DNA of 62,343 bases from Bifidobacterium simiarum (lineage in GTDB: Bacteria; Actinomycetota; Actinomycetes; Actinomycetales; Bifidobacteriaceae): positions 1 to 62,343 of the forward strand of contig NZ_PEBK01000005.1 in the NCBI RefSeq assembly GCF_002802905.1, in the 5' to 3' direction. Below the pieces are notes generated by a model that was not told the DNA's origin, did not search any database, and was given only the letters and a program-made list of their open reading frames with translations. Position numbers and translations under genes: made by a program. This document shows, one piece after another, positions 8,042 through 17,041 of the stretch (positions are counted from its first letter, which is position 1; the number at the start of each line of letters is the position of its first letter).

Positions 8042-10756
8042 ATGAAACTTCATGCGATGCGAAGGAACGGCAGCGGCGGATACGTCACGTTCGGCAGCAT
8101 GTGGAGGCGCGGCGAATGCGCGGCCGAAGCCGCAAACCGCAATCAGTTCGCGCTGGTCGATGCGCAGGGGAGGCACGTCGACGTGCAGTCCCGCATCACC
8201 GCCTACTGGCCCGACGGTTCGGTGAAATGGGCGGCCCACACCGCCGACGCGGCGAAGCTGGGGGACAGGGCCGAGATCACCCTCGCCGACCATCCTTCGC
8301 CGATCGACGACGACCACAGCCAGCACGTCACCGACGACGGCACGACCATCACCATCGCCTCCGGCAGGAGCACGGTGACGATCGACCGGTCCACCCACCG
8401 CATCTTCGAATCGTTCGTCGTGGACGGCAGGACCGTGGCGGCGAACGGCACCGAGGTGCTGGAGCTGGAGGATCCGAACGCCGGCGAGCACGAGGGCGAT
8501 CTCGTGCGCCGCACCGCCTTCACCGGCCGCGTGGACGAGATCGAACTGGAATCCGAAGGCCCTCTGGCCACCGTGATCAAGTACACCGGCATCCACGTCG
8601 CCGACGACGGCACCGAACGTCTGCCGTTCATCATCCGCATGACCGTCGGATTCGACGCCGACCGCCTCGACTTCCAGCACACGTTCATCTACGACGGCGA
8701 CGAGAACCACGACTTCCTCAAGGGTCTCGGCGTCCGCTTCGAATCCCCGATGACCGGCAAGCCGTACAACCGTCACGTCCGCTTCGAGGGCGACCACGGT
8801 ACGATCCACGAGTGCCTCGCCCAGCTGCTCACCTGGAAGCCGGTGATCCCCAGCCATCTGTACGAGGACCAGCAGGCCGGCCGTCTCATCCACCCCAGCG
8901 ACGAGGCCGGTGAGACCATCGACGCCTCCGGCGTGCTCAACCAGACCGCCAACTCCGATTCCGACAACGAGAAGGTCGAAACGGTCCTCAAGGACATGCC
9001 ATGGTGGGACGAATACCACATGGTCCAGAACGCACCCAGCCACTTCGCCATCACCAAGAAGACCGCCGACGAACAGGTGTGCCGCATCACCACGCTGCAC
9101 GGCAACCGTACGCGCGGCGGCGCGTCCTTCGGCTCCGAAGCCGGTTCCGTAATGGTCGCGGTGAAGGACTTCTGGCAGAAATACCCCACCGGCTACACGT
9201 TCACCGGACTGACGACGGACGTCGCCACCGCCACCGTATGGCTGTGGTCGCCGGACGCGGCGGCCATGGACTTCCGCCACTATGCGCAGGACGGCTACCA
9301 GTGGGCCTACTACGAAGGCTACGACTACAAGGGCGCCGACCCCGTCGGCATCGCCTGCACCAACGAGTTCTCCATCGCCGCCGGCCCCGTGCCGATCCCC
9401 GACGACGAGACGCTGCTGGCGTTCTCCAAGGCCGTCGACAAGCCCGAACAGTACCTCGCCGACCCCGAGTACTACCACGAGCTCGGCGCCTTCGGCCGCT
9501 GGTCGCTGCCCGAGCGCGGCACCGAGATGGAGAACTGGATCGAGGACCAGCTCGAACGGGCCATCGCCTTCTACGAGAAGGAGATCGACCTGCGCAACTG
9601 GTACGGCATGTTCGACTACGGCGACATCATGCACTCCTACGACTCCGCCCGCCACCAGTGGCGCTACGACATGGGCGGCTTCGCCTGGGACAACGCCGAA
9701 CTCGTGCCCACCTACTGGATGTGGTACGCGTTCCTGCGCACCGGCCGCGAGGACATCTTCGACATGGCGAGCAAGCTGTGCCGCCACGTCTCCGAAGTCG
9801 ACGTCTACCACCTCGGCCGCTACAAGGGCCTCGGTTCGCGCCACAACGTGCGCCACTGGGGATGCCCCTGCAAGGAGGCCCGCATCTCCATGGCCGGCCA
9901 CCACCGCGTGTACTACTTCCTCACCGGAGACCGCCGCTTCGAGGACCTCTTCGACGAGCTCGGCGACGTGGAACAGACGTTCTTCGAGAAGGATCCGCTC
10001 GGCGACTGGTACGACAAGGACTCCATGGTCTATCCGGCCCACGCCCGCTCCGGTCCCGACTGGTCGAGCCTGTGCTCCGACTGGATGACCCAGCTCGAAC
10101 GCACGAACTCCCCGAAGTTCCTGAACAAGATCCAGACCGGCATCGACGACATCAAGGCCATGGACCTGCAGCTCAATTCCGGCGTGGACATGGAATTCGA
10201 CCCCGCCACCTGCCATCTGCGCTTCATCAACAACGAATCCACCGGCGGCGTGCACCTCGCCATCTGCCAGGGCGCCCCCGAGGTGTGGATCGAGATGAAG
10301 GACCTCGTCGACGACCCCGACTGGCCGAAGATGGTCGCCGACTTCGGCAGGTTCTACTTCCTGCCGCACGAGCAGGTCGTGGAGGAATCGCACGGGGCGC
10401 TCAAGGACCGCGCCTACCCGTTCCCGTTCTTCGCCTCCGCGATCGGCGCCTACGCCGCCGAATACTACGGAGACAAGGCCATCGCCCGCAAGGTGTGGAA
10501 GTACCTCATCCACGCGCTCATGGACTCCGCCGACCACACCGGCTTCGACACCGTGACCCTGCACAACGTGGGCAATCAGGCCGAACTGGAGGAGGTGCCG
10601 TGGGAGAACCCGTGGTTCAAGACCAACTTCGTGGCTCAGTGGTGCCTCAACGCCATCGTCACCCTCGACTTCATCCGCGACGACGCCCCGAAGACCCTCG
10701 CCGAAGCCGACGAGCTCACCGCGGGCCTCGGCGCCGACACCCAGCGCAAGTCCTGA
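8042..10756 (+). CDS. PL26/YetA-type exo-rhamnogalacturonan lyase
   Basis: A 904-residue protein with the PcRGLX/YetA architecture. An N-terminal RIFT-type beta-barrel (about 1-85, with ITAYWPDGSVKWAAHTADAA) is followed by a beta-sandwich (about 90-430) and an alpha/alpha toroid (about 450-890, with RYDMGGFAWDNAELVPTYWMW). Family members cleave the galacturonic acid-rhamnose backbone of RG-I by beta-elimination, giving the 4,5-unsaturated ends that GH105 removes. There is no signal peptide, so the substrate must be imported oligosaccharide. AAGGAG lies 11 bases before ATG 8042. It is followed at 65 bases by the acetylesterase, which would clear acetyl groups from the same backbone. Confidence 0.85.
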   Translation: MKLHAMRRNGSGGYVTFGSMWRRGECAAEAANRNQFALVDAQGRHVDVQSRITAYWPDGSVKWAAHTADAAKLGDRAEITLADHPSPIDDDHSQHVTDDGTTITIASGRSTVTIDRSTHRIFESFVVDGRTVAANGTEVLELEDPNAGEHEGDLVRRTAFTGRVDEIELESEGPLATVIKYTGIHVADDGTERLPFIIRMTVGFDADRLDFQHTFIYDGDENHDFLKGLGVRFESPMTGKPYNRHVRFEGDHGTIHECLAQLLTWKPVIPSHLYEDQQAGRLIHPSDEAGETIDASGVLNQTANSDSDNEKVETVLKDMPWWDEYHMVQNAPSHFAITKKTADEQVCRITTLHGNRTRGGASFGSEAGSVMVAVKDFWQKYPTGYTFTGLTTDVATATVWLWSPDAAAMDFRHYAQDGYQWAYYEGYDYKGADPVGIACTNEFSIAAGPVPIPDDETLLAFSKAVDKPEQYLADPEYYHELGAFGRWSLPERGTEMENWIEDQLERAIAFYEKEIDLRNWYGMFDYGDIMHSYDSARHQWRYDMGGFAWDNAELVPTYWMWYAFLRTGREDIFDMASKLCRHVSEVDVYHLGRYKGLGSRHNVRHWGCPCKEARISMAGHHRVYYFLTGDRRFEDLFDELGDVEQTFFEKDPLGDWYDKDSMVYPAHARSGPDWSSLCSDWMTQLERTNSPKFLNKIQTGIDDIKAMDLQLNSGVDMEFDPATCHLRFINNESTGGVHLAICQGAPEVWIEMKDLVDDPDWPKMVADFGRFYFLPHEQVVEESHGALKDRAYPFPFFASAIGAYAAEYYGDKAIARKVWKYLIHALMDSADHTGFDTVTLHNVGNQAELEEVPWENPWFKTNFVAQWCLNAIVTLDFIRDDAPKTLAEADELTAGLGADTQRKS

Positions 10757-10766
10757 TCTCCCGCCG

Positions 10767-10785
10767 CCTTCCCCTCAAGGGGAAG
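10767..10785. repeat. Short palindrome CCTTCCCCTCAAGGGGAAG
   Basis: A single copy of the dispersed palindrome, inside the 64-base gap between the PL26 and acetylesterase genes. In the transcript it would fold into a hairpin between the two cistrons. Confidence 0.7.
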
Positions 10786-10820
10786 CCCATGAATTTGTTC
10801 TCCATCAAAGGAATCACCTC

Positions 10821-12404
10821 ATGACCACCATCTCCTTCACCGAACCGTATGCGCACGCCTTCGTGCGCGACTATCCGAACGAGGCCGCGGGCTGGGTCGA
10901 CGGCGCCTACGAGCGTCGCGTCGCCACCGTCGCCGACGTGCCCGCCGACGCCTACTCCGCCGACGGCCTGCGCTTCACCGTCCGCCGCCTCGCCGAGGAA
11001 TCCGAAGCGCTGAACGGTGACCCGAACACCATCGCCCGCACCTCGTACTTCCTCGGCACCGCGATCACCGTGCCGGCGCCATCCAAGGGCTACCGACTCG
11101 TCGCCGACGTGTACGGCACCGACGAGATCACCCGCACCTTCCGCGCCATCGTCAACGGTCAGGATGTCGCCCAGTTCACGCTGCGCCCCGGCCAGCGCCG
11201 CGGGATCGCCTTCGACGTGCAGCTCACCAAGCGCGACATCGAATTGACGTTCGTGCCGGTCGAAGGACGCGACGACGCCACGACCGGATGGGGCGTGATC
11301 ACCCTCGCATCCCTCTCCTACGACGAACTGGCCGCCAACCGCCACGACAGTCCGAACATCTTCATCGCCGCCGACTCCACCGTGCAGACCTACTTCGACG
11401 AGGAGGCCCCGCAGGCCGGATGGGGCGAATACCTCTACTGGTTCCTCTACCGCGACCACGCCGGCGCCTACGAGCATGACGTCGCATCCACCGTGCCGCA
11501 GGCCCGCGTGTTCCGCGGCGACGGCCCCACGATCCACAACCGCGCGCTCGGCGGCCGCGGCCTGCGCAGCTACCTCAACGAGCACCGGTTCCACAAGCTG
11601 CTCGACTCCCTGGCCCCGAATGACGTGGTGCTGATCCAGTTCGGCATCAACGACGAGTCGAAGACCCGTCCGATGCGCTACATCCCGCTCGACGAATACG
11701 CCGAATGGCTCGACCGGTACGTGGTCAGCATCGCCGACCGCGGAGCCCGGCCGGTACTGGTCACCGCCATCCCGCAGTACCCGAAGGGCCGCGGCATGGA
11801 CTGCGGCAAGGCGCTCGACCCGTACGCCGAAGTCACCCGCAAGTACGCCGCCGAACACGACGTGCCGCTCATCGACCTGCGCCGGCTGGCGGGGGAGTAC
11901 CTCGCGAAGCTGCCGGCCGAGAACGTGGACGCCGTCTTCCTGCGCGCCTCGGCATTGCAGTACCCCCGCCACCTCGACGGCATCGGGGACATCGTGCACA
12001 TCGGCTTCACCGGCGCCAAGGCGTACGCCCGCCTCGTGGCCGAAGAGCTCGCGAGCCTGTACCCCGAATTCACCTTCCACGACGAGGAACCGGGAGAGCC
12101 CGAACCGGTCGCGAACCTCACCGCCTCCGGCGTCACCGGACTCATCGGCGCCGAAGTCGAACTGACGTGGGACGCCTCGCCGCACGCGAACTACTACGTG
12201 GTGGAGAAGGCCAGCGCCGAAGGCCGTCTCTACTCGCGCGAGGTGATCGTCAAACCGGAGTTCCACGATCTGCCGCTGCCCGGCCAGAGCCGGCATGTGG
12301 TCTACACCGTCACCGCATGGCGGGACGACGTCGCCGCCAAATCCCGGCAAATCGCGGTGACCATCCCCGCCTCCGACGACATCTGCGCCATAATCGAAGA
12401 CTAG
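10821..12404 (+). CDS. CE12-like rhamnogalacturonan acetylesterase
   Basis: A 527-residue three-part protein. Residues 1-175 form a beta-rich N-terminal region. The SGNH domain (about 178-415) has block I as ADSTVQ (Ser186), GIND at 275-278 and Asp390-Ile-Val-His393, the spacing found in the RhgT/YxiM group. A fibronectin-III-like tail runs from about 430 to 520. These esterases remove O-acetyl groups from galacturonate in RG-I so lyases and hydrolases can proceed. No signal peptide is seen, unlike secreted fungal and Bacillus relatives. It sits in the order lyase - this gene - esterase - esterase, consistent with one transcript. Confidence 0.88.
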   Translation: MTTISFTEPYAHAFVRDYPNEAAGWVDGAYERRVATVADVPADAYSADGLRFTVRRLAEESEALNGDPNTIARTSYFLGTAITVPAPSKGYRLVADVYGTDEITRTFRAIVNGQDVAQFTLRPGQRRGIAFDVQLTKRDIELTFVPVEGRDDATTGWGVITLASLSYDELAANRHDSPNIFIAADSTVQTYFDEEAPQAGWGEYLYWFLYRDHAGAYEHDVASTVPQARVFRGDGPTIHNRALGGRGLRSYLNEHRFHKLLDSLAPNDVVLIQFGINDESKTRPMRYIPLDEYAEWLDRYVVSIADRGARPVLVTAIPQYPKGRGMDCGKALDPYAEVTRKYAAEHDVPLIDLRRLAGEYLAKLPAENVDAVFLRASALQYPRHLDGIGDIVHIGFTGAKAYARLVAEELASLYPEFTFHDEEPGEPEPVANLTASGVTGLIGAEVELTWDASPHANYYVVEKASAEGRLYSREVIVKPEFHDLPLPGQSRHVVYTVTAWRDDVAAKSRQIAVTIPASDDICAIIED

Positions 12405-12446
12405 AACAACGTCGGCAACACCAAAAACGGCCGGTTCGACCGACCG

Positions 12447-12479
12447 GGGCGGGACCGACGTCGAAGTCCGGTCCCGCCC
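12447..12479. other. Perfect intercistronic hairpin without T-tract
   Basis: GGGCGGGACCG (12447-12457) pairs with CGGTCCCGCCC (12469-12479) around an 11-base loop, between two esterase genes. No T-run follows, so it is more likely an RNA-stability or processing stem than a terminator. Confidence 0.6.
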
Positions 12480-12508
12480 GACAGACATATAAGCAAAGGA
12501 GCTTACCC

Positions 12509-13261
12509 ATGACCGATTCCCCCGATTCCCCGCTCAACGGCAAGGTGCTGTACGCGTTCGGCGACAGCATCATCGACGGCCATCTCTACACCAGACGATC
12601 CTGCGTGAACGTCGTGGCCGAGCGTGAAGGCCTGACCCTCGTCAAGGCCGCCCGCAACGGCGCGACCATCCGATACAGCACCGTGACGGGAGGACTGGGC
12701 GGCCAGATCCTCCAGCAGGCCGAACTCATCGGCGTCGACCAGCCCAAACCCGATGTGATCATCTTCAACGGCGGCGCCAACGACGCCTGGCCCGAAACCA
12801 TCCCCGCCTATCTGGGCGCGGTCGGCGAGGCCAAGGACCCGGCCGAGCTCGACCTCAACACCTACGCCGGATGCTTCGAGGCCACGATCCTCGCGTTCCG
12901 TCGCCACTGGCCCGACGTGCCGATCGTCTACCTCGCCGTCGCCAAGATCGGCCGCGACTGGGCCGTGCAGAACTATCTGCGGCAGGTGCAGCTCGCCGCC
13001 TGCGCCAAGTGGGGCGTCACCGTGGCCGATGTGTTCGGCGACACCGATCTTGACGCCCGTAACGAGGACATGCGCGTGCGCTACTCCTTCGACATGATCG
13101 GCACCGACGGACTTCCCGGCACCCCCGAAACCGCCGTCTACCCGGATCCGGACGTCCACCCCTCCGGCACGCACCCGAACCTCGCGGGCATCGACAGGTA
13201 CTACGCGCCGATCATCACCAAGGCCCTGCGCAAGGCCCTCGGCGTCGGTCTCGGCGACTGA
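12509..13261 (+). CDS. SGNH/GDSL-family hydrolase
   Basis: A 250-residue single-domain SGNH hydrolase. Block I is AFGDSIIDG (Ser20), block III is GGAND (88-92), and the catalytic Asp/His is in DPDVHPSGTHPNLAG (His217 or His222). It lacks the N-terminal beta domain of the esterase at 4086. Such enzymes deacylate sugars. In this operon an acetylated uronate or rhamnose oligosaccharide is the likely substrate, by context only. ATG 12509 has AAAGGAG ahead of it. It lies 104 bases after the CE12-like gene and 65 bases before the next esterase. Confidence 0.85.
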   Translation: MTDSPDSPLNGKVLYAFGDSIIDGHLYTRRSCVNVVAEREGLTLVKAARNGATIRYSTVTGGLGGQILQQAELIGVDQPKPDVIIFNGGANDAWPETIPAYLGAVGEAKDPAELDLNTYAGCFEATILAFRRHWPDVPIVYLAVAKIGRDWAVQNYLRQVQLAACAKWGVTVADVFGDTDLDARNEDMRVRYSFDMIGTDGLPGTPETAVYPDPDVHPSGTHPNLAGIDRYYAPIITKALRKALGVGLGD

Positions 13262-13326
13262 TCGGCACTGTCGATCGCATAGCCGAAACCGCATAGCCGA
13301 ACAACCAGAGAAATCAGGCGATACCC

Positions 13327-14133
13327 ATGATCAACGAAAAGATCTCACTGTCCGTGGCCGGATCCGGCGCCACGCTGAGCACCTACTTCCTGGAAAACTG
13401 GGAGACCATCGACCCCAAGCGCACCCGACCGGTGATCGTCGTCGTGCCCGGCGGCGGATACCACTTCTGCTCCGAACGCGAGGCCGAGCCGATCGCCCTG
13501 CGCATGGTGGCCGAAGGCTTCCAGGCCTGCGTGCTCAACTACAGCGTCGCCCCCGCCCGGTTCCCGCAGTCCCTGCTCGAACTCGTCAGCGCCGTCACCT
13601 ATCTGCGGCTGCACGCCGACGAATTCAACATCAACCCCGACCGGATCATCCTGTGCGGCTTCTCCGCCGGCGGCCACCTGTGCGCCAGCCTCGGCACCAT
13701 GTGGAACGAGCCGTGGCTCTCCGACCGCATCGGCGTGCCCACCAACCGGTTCAAGCCCAACGGCATGATCCTCGGCTACCCGGTCATCACCTCCGGCGAA
13801 TACGCCCACCGCGGATCCTTCGACAACCTCGCCGGCGACGACACGGCGCTGGTGGAAAAGCTCTCGCTGGAGAACCGCGTGACCGCAGACACCGTCCCCA
13901 CCTTCCTGTGGCACACCTTCGAGGACCAGTCGGTGCCCGTGGAGAACAGCCTGCTGTTCGCCAACGCCCTGCGCCGCGCCGGCGTGCACTTCGAACTGCA
14001 CATCTTCCCCTACGGACCGCACGGCCTCGCGCTCGCCAATGACGAGACCACCACCGTGGGCGAGACGGCGTACAACCAGCCGCTGGCCGAATGCTGGCCC
14101 AGGCTGGCCGCCGACTGGGTGCGCACGCTGTAG
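13327..14133 (+). CDS. Alpha/beta-hydrolase, acetyl-esterase type
   Basis: A 268-residue alpha/beta-hydrolase. Oxyanion-hole loop VVPGGGYHF (40-47), nucleophile elbow GFSAGG (Ser113), acid Asp200 in HTFEDQSVP and base His232 in GPHGLAL complete the triad. It matches the short bacterial acetyl-xylan-esterase/endo-xylanase BnaC type often found in plant-polysaccharide loci. It has no signal peptide. It is the last enzyme of the plus-strand pectin operon, followed by a strong terminator. Acetylated pectin or xylan oligosaccharides are the probable substrates, from neighbourhood. Confidence 0.87.
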   Translation: MINEKISLSVAGSGATLSTYFLENWETIDPKRTRPVIVVVPGGGYHFCSEREAEPIALRMVAEGFQACVLNYSVAPARFPQSLLELVSAVTYLRLHADEFNINPDRIILCGFSAGGHLCASLGTMWNEPWLSDRIGVPTNRFKPNGMILGYPVITSGEYAHRGSFDNLAGDDTALVEKLSLENRVTADTVPTFLWHTFEDQSVPVENSLLFANALRRAGVHFELHIFPYGPHGLALANDETTTVGETAYNQPLAECWPRLAADWVRTL

Positions 14134-14183
14134 GAGACGTGCCCGCCCATAGATCAAGACCTTCCTTTCCTCCTGTTGCCAGT

Positions 14184-14222
14184 GGCCCCGAACGTGACGT
14201 CATGTCGCGTCCGGGGTCTTTT
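14184..14222 (+). terminator. Rho-independent terminator of pectin operon
   Basis: GGCCCCG-AACGTGAC pairs with GTCGCGT-CCGGGGTC (G-U pair allowed) around a short loop, followed by CTTTTCG. It lies 50 bases after the esterase stop. Confidence 0.85.
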
Positions 14223-14452
14223 CGTATCCGGTGGTCTACGGGCGGAATGCCGCGGGGCTGGGGTGAGGCGATACGGCTTGCAGGCGACGTTGCCGTGATG
14301 CTGGTATCATCACTTGGCGGGGAGGACCGGGCAGCCCCGTCGGGCGGCCGGACGCAGTGAGGAATGCGGGGCATGACAAGCCGGGACAGGCCGGAATGCC
14401 GCAGCCGGAAGAGACCGGGACATGGCGGCATCGAGCAATCAGAATGTGGGGT

Positions 14453-14731
14453 ATGACCATGAACACGAATGTGACTTCGACCTTCGACCAGATCATCATG
14501 TGGTACGGGCAGCTGCCCTCGGCGATGCAGACGGTGGTGACCGTGGTGGTGGGCGCCGCCGTGGCGTATGTGGCGTTCAAGATCGTGATCCGGCTCGTCG
14601 CCGGCCTGGTGGGCGGCATCATCGCCGCGGCGCTGGCGTTCCTGCTCACCACGGTGCCGGGCAACATGCTGATGTCGCAGGCCTACGATCAGATCGAACA
14701 GCGGGTCTCGAGCAGTTCGCTGCTGAAGTGA
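14453..14731 (+). CDS. Small membrane protein, unknown function
   Basis: About 92 residues from ATG 14453 (a second ATG lies at 14459). The central part, MQTVVTVVVGAAVAYVAFK and LVAGLVGGIIAAALAFLLTTV, forms two hydrophobic helices, flanked by a short polar N-terminus and a Ser-rich C-terminus. The ribosome site is weak, and the frame is open upstream to 14357, so the start is uncertain. It lies between two terminators and is not in an obvious operon. No known family is recognised. The clean hydrophobic pattern argues that it is a real gene. Confidence 0.6.
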   Translation: MTMNTNVTSTFDQIIMWYGQLPSAMQTVVTVVVGAAVAYVAFKIVIRLVAGLVGGIIAAALAFLLTTVPGNMLMSQAYDQIEQRVSSSSLLK

Positions 14732-14746
14732 TCGCCGGGATTTCGG

Positions 14747-14895
14747 TTCACTCTTTTCAGGGCATGGGAAAAGAGTGAATTGGAATCGCACGGAATCGCA
14801 CGGGAATGTGCGGTTTGCCCGGCGAGTCGGATGGATGACGTGTTCGACGTCACAACATTGAGTTCACTCTTTCTGCGGGGCAAAAAAGAGTGAAC
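14747..14895. repeat. Two hairpins with the same TTCACTCTTT stem
   Basis: TTCACTCTTTT (14747-14757) pairs with AAAAGAGTGAA (14769-14779). GTTCACTCTTT (14862-14872) pairs with AAAGAGTGAAC (14885-14895). The loops differ. They are about 115 bases apart in the gap between the small membrane protein and the convergent symporter. Confidence 0.7.
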
Positions 14896-14904
14896 CGGCG
14901 CACG

Positions 14905-14943
14905 CAAAAAATCCCCCTGACGGACCGATAACCGTCAGGGGGA
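14905..14943 (-). terminator. Rho-independent terminator of GPH symporter
   Basis: Read on the minus strand, TCCCCCTGACGGTT - loop - CCGTCAGGGGGA is followed by TTTTTTGCG. It lies about 120 bases past the symporter stop at 15065. Confidence 0.88.
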
Positions 14944-15064
14944 CCCTGGAAGAAAAGGTTTGGCAAGAGAATGCGTGTGGTATAGGCGGCTCCTTTTGCG
15001 GGGGTGGGGTGCCGGCCGATGTGGCTGGTGCCGATCGGCCGGCTGCTGTTACCGAGGGGAGTGA

Positions 15065-16609
15065 CTACTCCTTGTGGGAGGCGTTGATCACGTTGTTGTG
15101 GCCCCAGCACTGCTCGTACTTGAAGCCGGAGAGCTCCTCGATGACCTTCCTGGTCTCGGGGTCGACGTCCTTCATGTCGCCGCCGTCGCGCAGGCGGTTG
15201 ACCTCGGCGAGCACGAGCTTGTGGTTGGCGCTGGATATCTTGAGCAGTCGGGAGACGATGTTGCCGAGGATGACGAACACGATCGGGACGATGGTGTAGA
15301 GGATCATGATCCAGTCGACCGTGGCGGCGGGCTGCGTGGTGGCGCCCTCGACGAAGCCGGTCCAGCTCAGGACGATGCCGATGATCAGGGTCTCAAGGGC
15401 GGTGAAGATGACGTCCAGCGTGGAGTTGATGCCGGCGTACTGGCCCTCGCGGCGCTTGGCGGTGACGATCTCGTCGACGTCGGGCACCAGGGTGAACACG
15501 AACTGGGTGGCGTTCACGACGCCGGAGATGCCGAAGTTCATGAAGATCAGGAATACGACGAACAGGGTGGAGCGCAGTCCGGAGGGGACGCTGGCGTGGA
15601 AGATGCCCAGGGCGAGCATGCAGGAGAAGGCCGCGATGCAGGCGTAGCCGCCGAGGCGGAAGGTGCGCATGCCGTCGAGCTTGGCGGTCAGCCAGATCCA
15701 CATGGCCACGAACGCCATGCCGAAGATGAAGCCGACGCCGGTGCCGAGGGAGACGGTCTGCGGATCAAGCAGCAGCACGAAGATCACGAAGTAGGTGTTG
15801 ATGGTGCCGCGGATGGCGCGGAAGGTCTGTTCGCACAGGTACATGCCAAGGTAGACGCGGTAGGACTTGACGCGCATGGCGGAGATGAAGTTCCAGAACA
15901 CGCCGAGGAAGCCGGCGCCCTTGCTGTCGGAGTCGGCGGCGGCCACGTCGGTGGAGGCGTCGTACGGACGCTCCTGCACGGTCAGGAAGCCGATGAACAG
16001 TACCACGGTGCCGACGATGCCCCACAGCAGGGCGATCTGGAAGTAGGCGTGCCAGTCGTCCTTGCCCCAGATGGTGAACAGCCAGATGTTGAGCATGGAC
16101 AGGGCGGTGCCGCCGATGGCGCCGGCGATCTGGTTGATGCCGACGATCTGGGCGCGCTGGGTGGTGTTCTCGGTCATCTCGGCCGGCAGGGCGTACTGCA
16201 CGGTGGTGATGCCGGCCCAGGAGGCCCAGTAGAGGATGTTCACGGCGAAGTAGACCCAGGTGGGCAGGCCCATGATCCACAGACCCATGTAGAAGATGAA
16301 GTTCAGCGGGATGGACAGCAGCAGCACGGCGCGTCGGCGGCCGAAGCGACGGCCGAAGGCGGTGCGGTACAGGCGATCAGAAAGGTAGCCCCAGAACGGC
16401 GTGGCGACGGCGCCGACGACCTTGCCGACGGTAAGCATCAGGGTGACCAGCATCACCGACATCTTCACGAAGGTGGTGAAGTAGAACATCTGCCAGGTGA
16501 TGACCATGGTCTGCATGACCCAGGAAAGCGGCAGCATGGCGAAGCCGAACTTGGCGAGCAGGGGAACCTTGCCCGTCAGATCGTAGCTCATAGTGTTATT
16601 GCCCGACAT
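15065..16609 (-). CDS. GPH-family (MFS) glycoside symporter, second copy
   Basis: A 514-residue, roughly 12-helix carrier, only distantly similar to the one at 2033. GPH features include VGKVVGAVATPFWGYLSDRL near residue 65 and FGRRFGRRRAVLL after it, the loop between helices 2 and 3. A long acidic C-terminal tail (about 460-514) is unusual. It is divergent from the GH2 gene at 17042 over a 432-base region carrying three ATCGAT sites, so both are probably induced together. Import of a galactoside or galactan/arabinogalactan fragment for that GH2 is the reasonable inference. GAGGAGAAAGGA precedes ATG 16609. Confidence 0.92.
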   Translation of the reverse strand: MSGNNTMSYDLTGKVPLLAKFGFAMLPLSWVMQTMVITWQMFYFTTFVKMSVMLVTLMLTVGKVVGAVATPFWGYLSDRLYRTAFGRRFGRRRAVLLLSIPLNFIFYMGLWIMGLPTWVYFAVNILYWASWAGITTVQYALPAEMTENTTQRAQIVGINQIAGAIGGTALSMLNIWLFTIWGKDDWHAYFQIALLWGIVGTVVLFIGFLTVQERPYDASTDVAAADSDSKGAGFLGVFWNFISAMRVKSYRVYLGMYLCEQTFRAIRGTINTYFVIFVLLLDPQTVSLGTGVGFIFGMAFVAMWIWLTAKLDGMRTFRLGGYACIAAFSCMLALGIFHASVPSGLRSTLFVVFLIFMNFGISGVVNATQFVFTLVPDVDEIVTAKRREGQYAGINSTLDVIFTALETLIIGIVLSWTGFVEGATTQPAATVDWIMILYTIVPIVFVILGNIVSRLLKISSANHKLVLAEVNRLRDGGDMKDVDPETRKVIEELSGFKYEQCWGHNNVINASHKE

Positions 16610-16664
16610 TGGAAATTATCCTTTCTCCTCTTTGAGAGTAGGGTCATCGTGACCCGGATATCAT

Positions 16665-16682
16665 CAGTTATATCGATTGCAT
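16665..16682. promoter_or_regulatory. Putative LacI operator near symporter start
   Basis: CAGTTATATCGATTGCAT, about 55-70 bases upstream of the symporter start on the minus strand. It is a weaker match with one extra base between TTA and ATCGAT. Confidence 0.35.
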
Positions 16683-16763
16683 AAGCACCTGTTTCGACAA
16701 AGGCTGTCTTTTCTTGTGCTGAGCCTATGAGTAAATGACCTCGTTGATTATTTACCGCATATT

Positions 16764-16850
16764 TAAGTTATCGATACAACTGCTAGCCCTAATCAAACGT
16801 TGAATAAGGTTGTTGTCAGTAACTATAACACGAATTTTATCGATGTAAAA
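16764..16850. promoter_or_regulatory. Two putative LacI operators in divergent promoter
   Basis: AAGTTATCGATACAACT (16764-16780) and the near-palindrome TTTTATCGATGTAAAA (16835-16850) lie about 70 bases apart between the divergent symporter and GH2 genes. Both centre on ATCGAT. The region is AT-rich, as expected of promoters. Confidence 0.5.
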
Positions 16851-17041
16851 ATCGGTGATATGCTGAAGGCATTCACCCACCACAGACCACGTAGGGCCAC
16901 GGAAAAGCACGGAGGCCCCGCGTATCAGGATCGGCCCGTCCATCTGCCGATCGTCAAGATTGCGCAGGTTCGGGTGTATGGGCGCGAAGTCGCGCGAATG
17001 GACACGGAAACCACGAATGATCCAATCAGGCAAAGGAGCTG

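Noticed and set aside
8159-10564. Long minus-strand open frame opposite the PL26 gene
   Set aside because: It is the antisense shadow of a GC-rich gene: no domain, biased composition, and no ribosome site; the plus strand encodes a recognisable enzyme.
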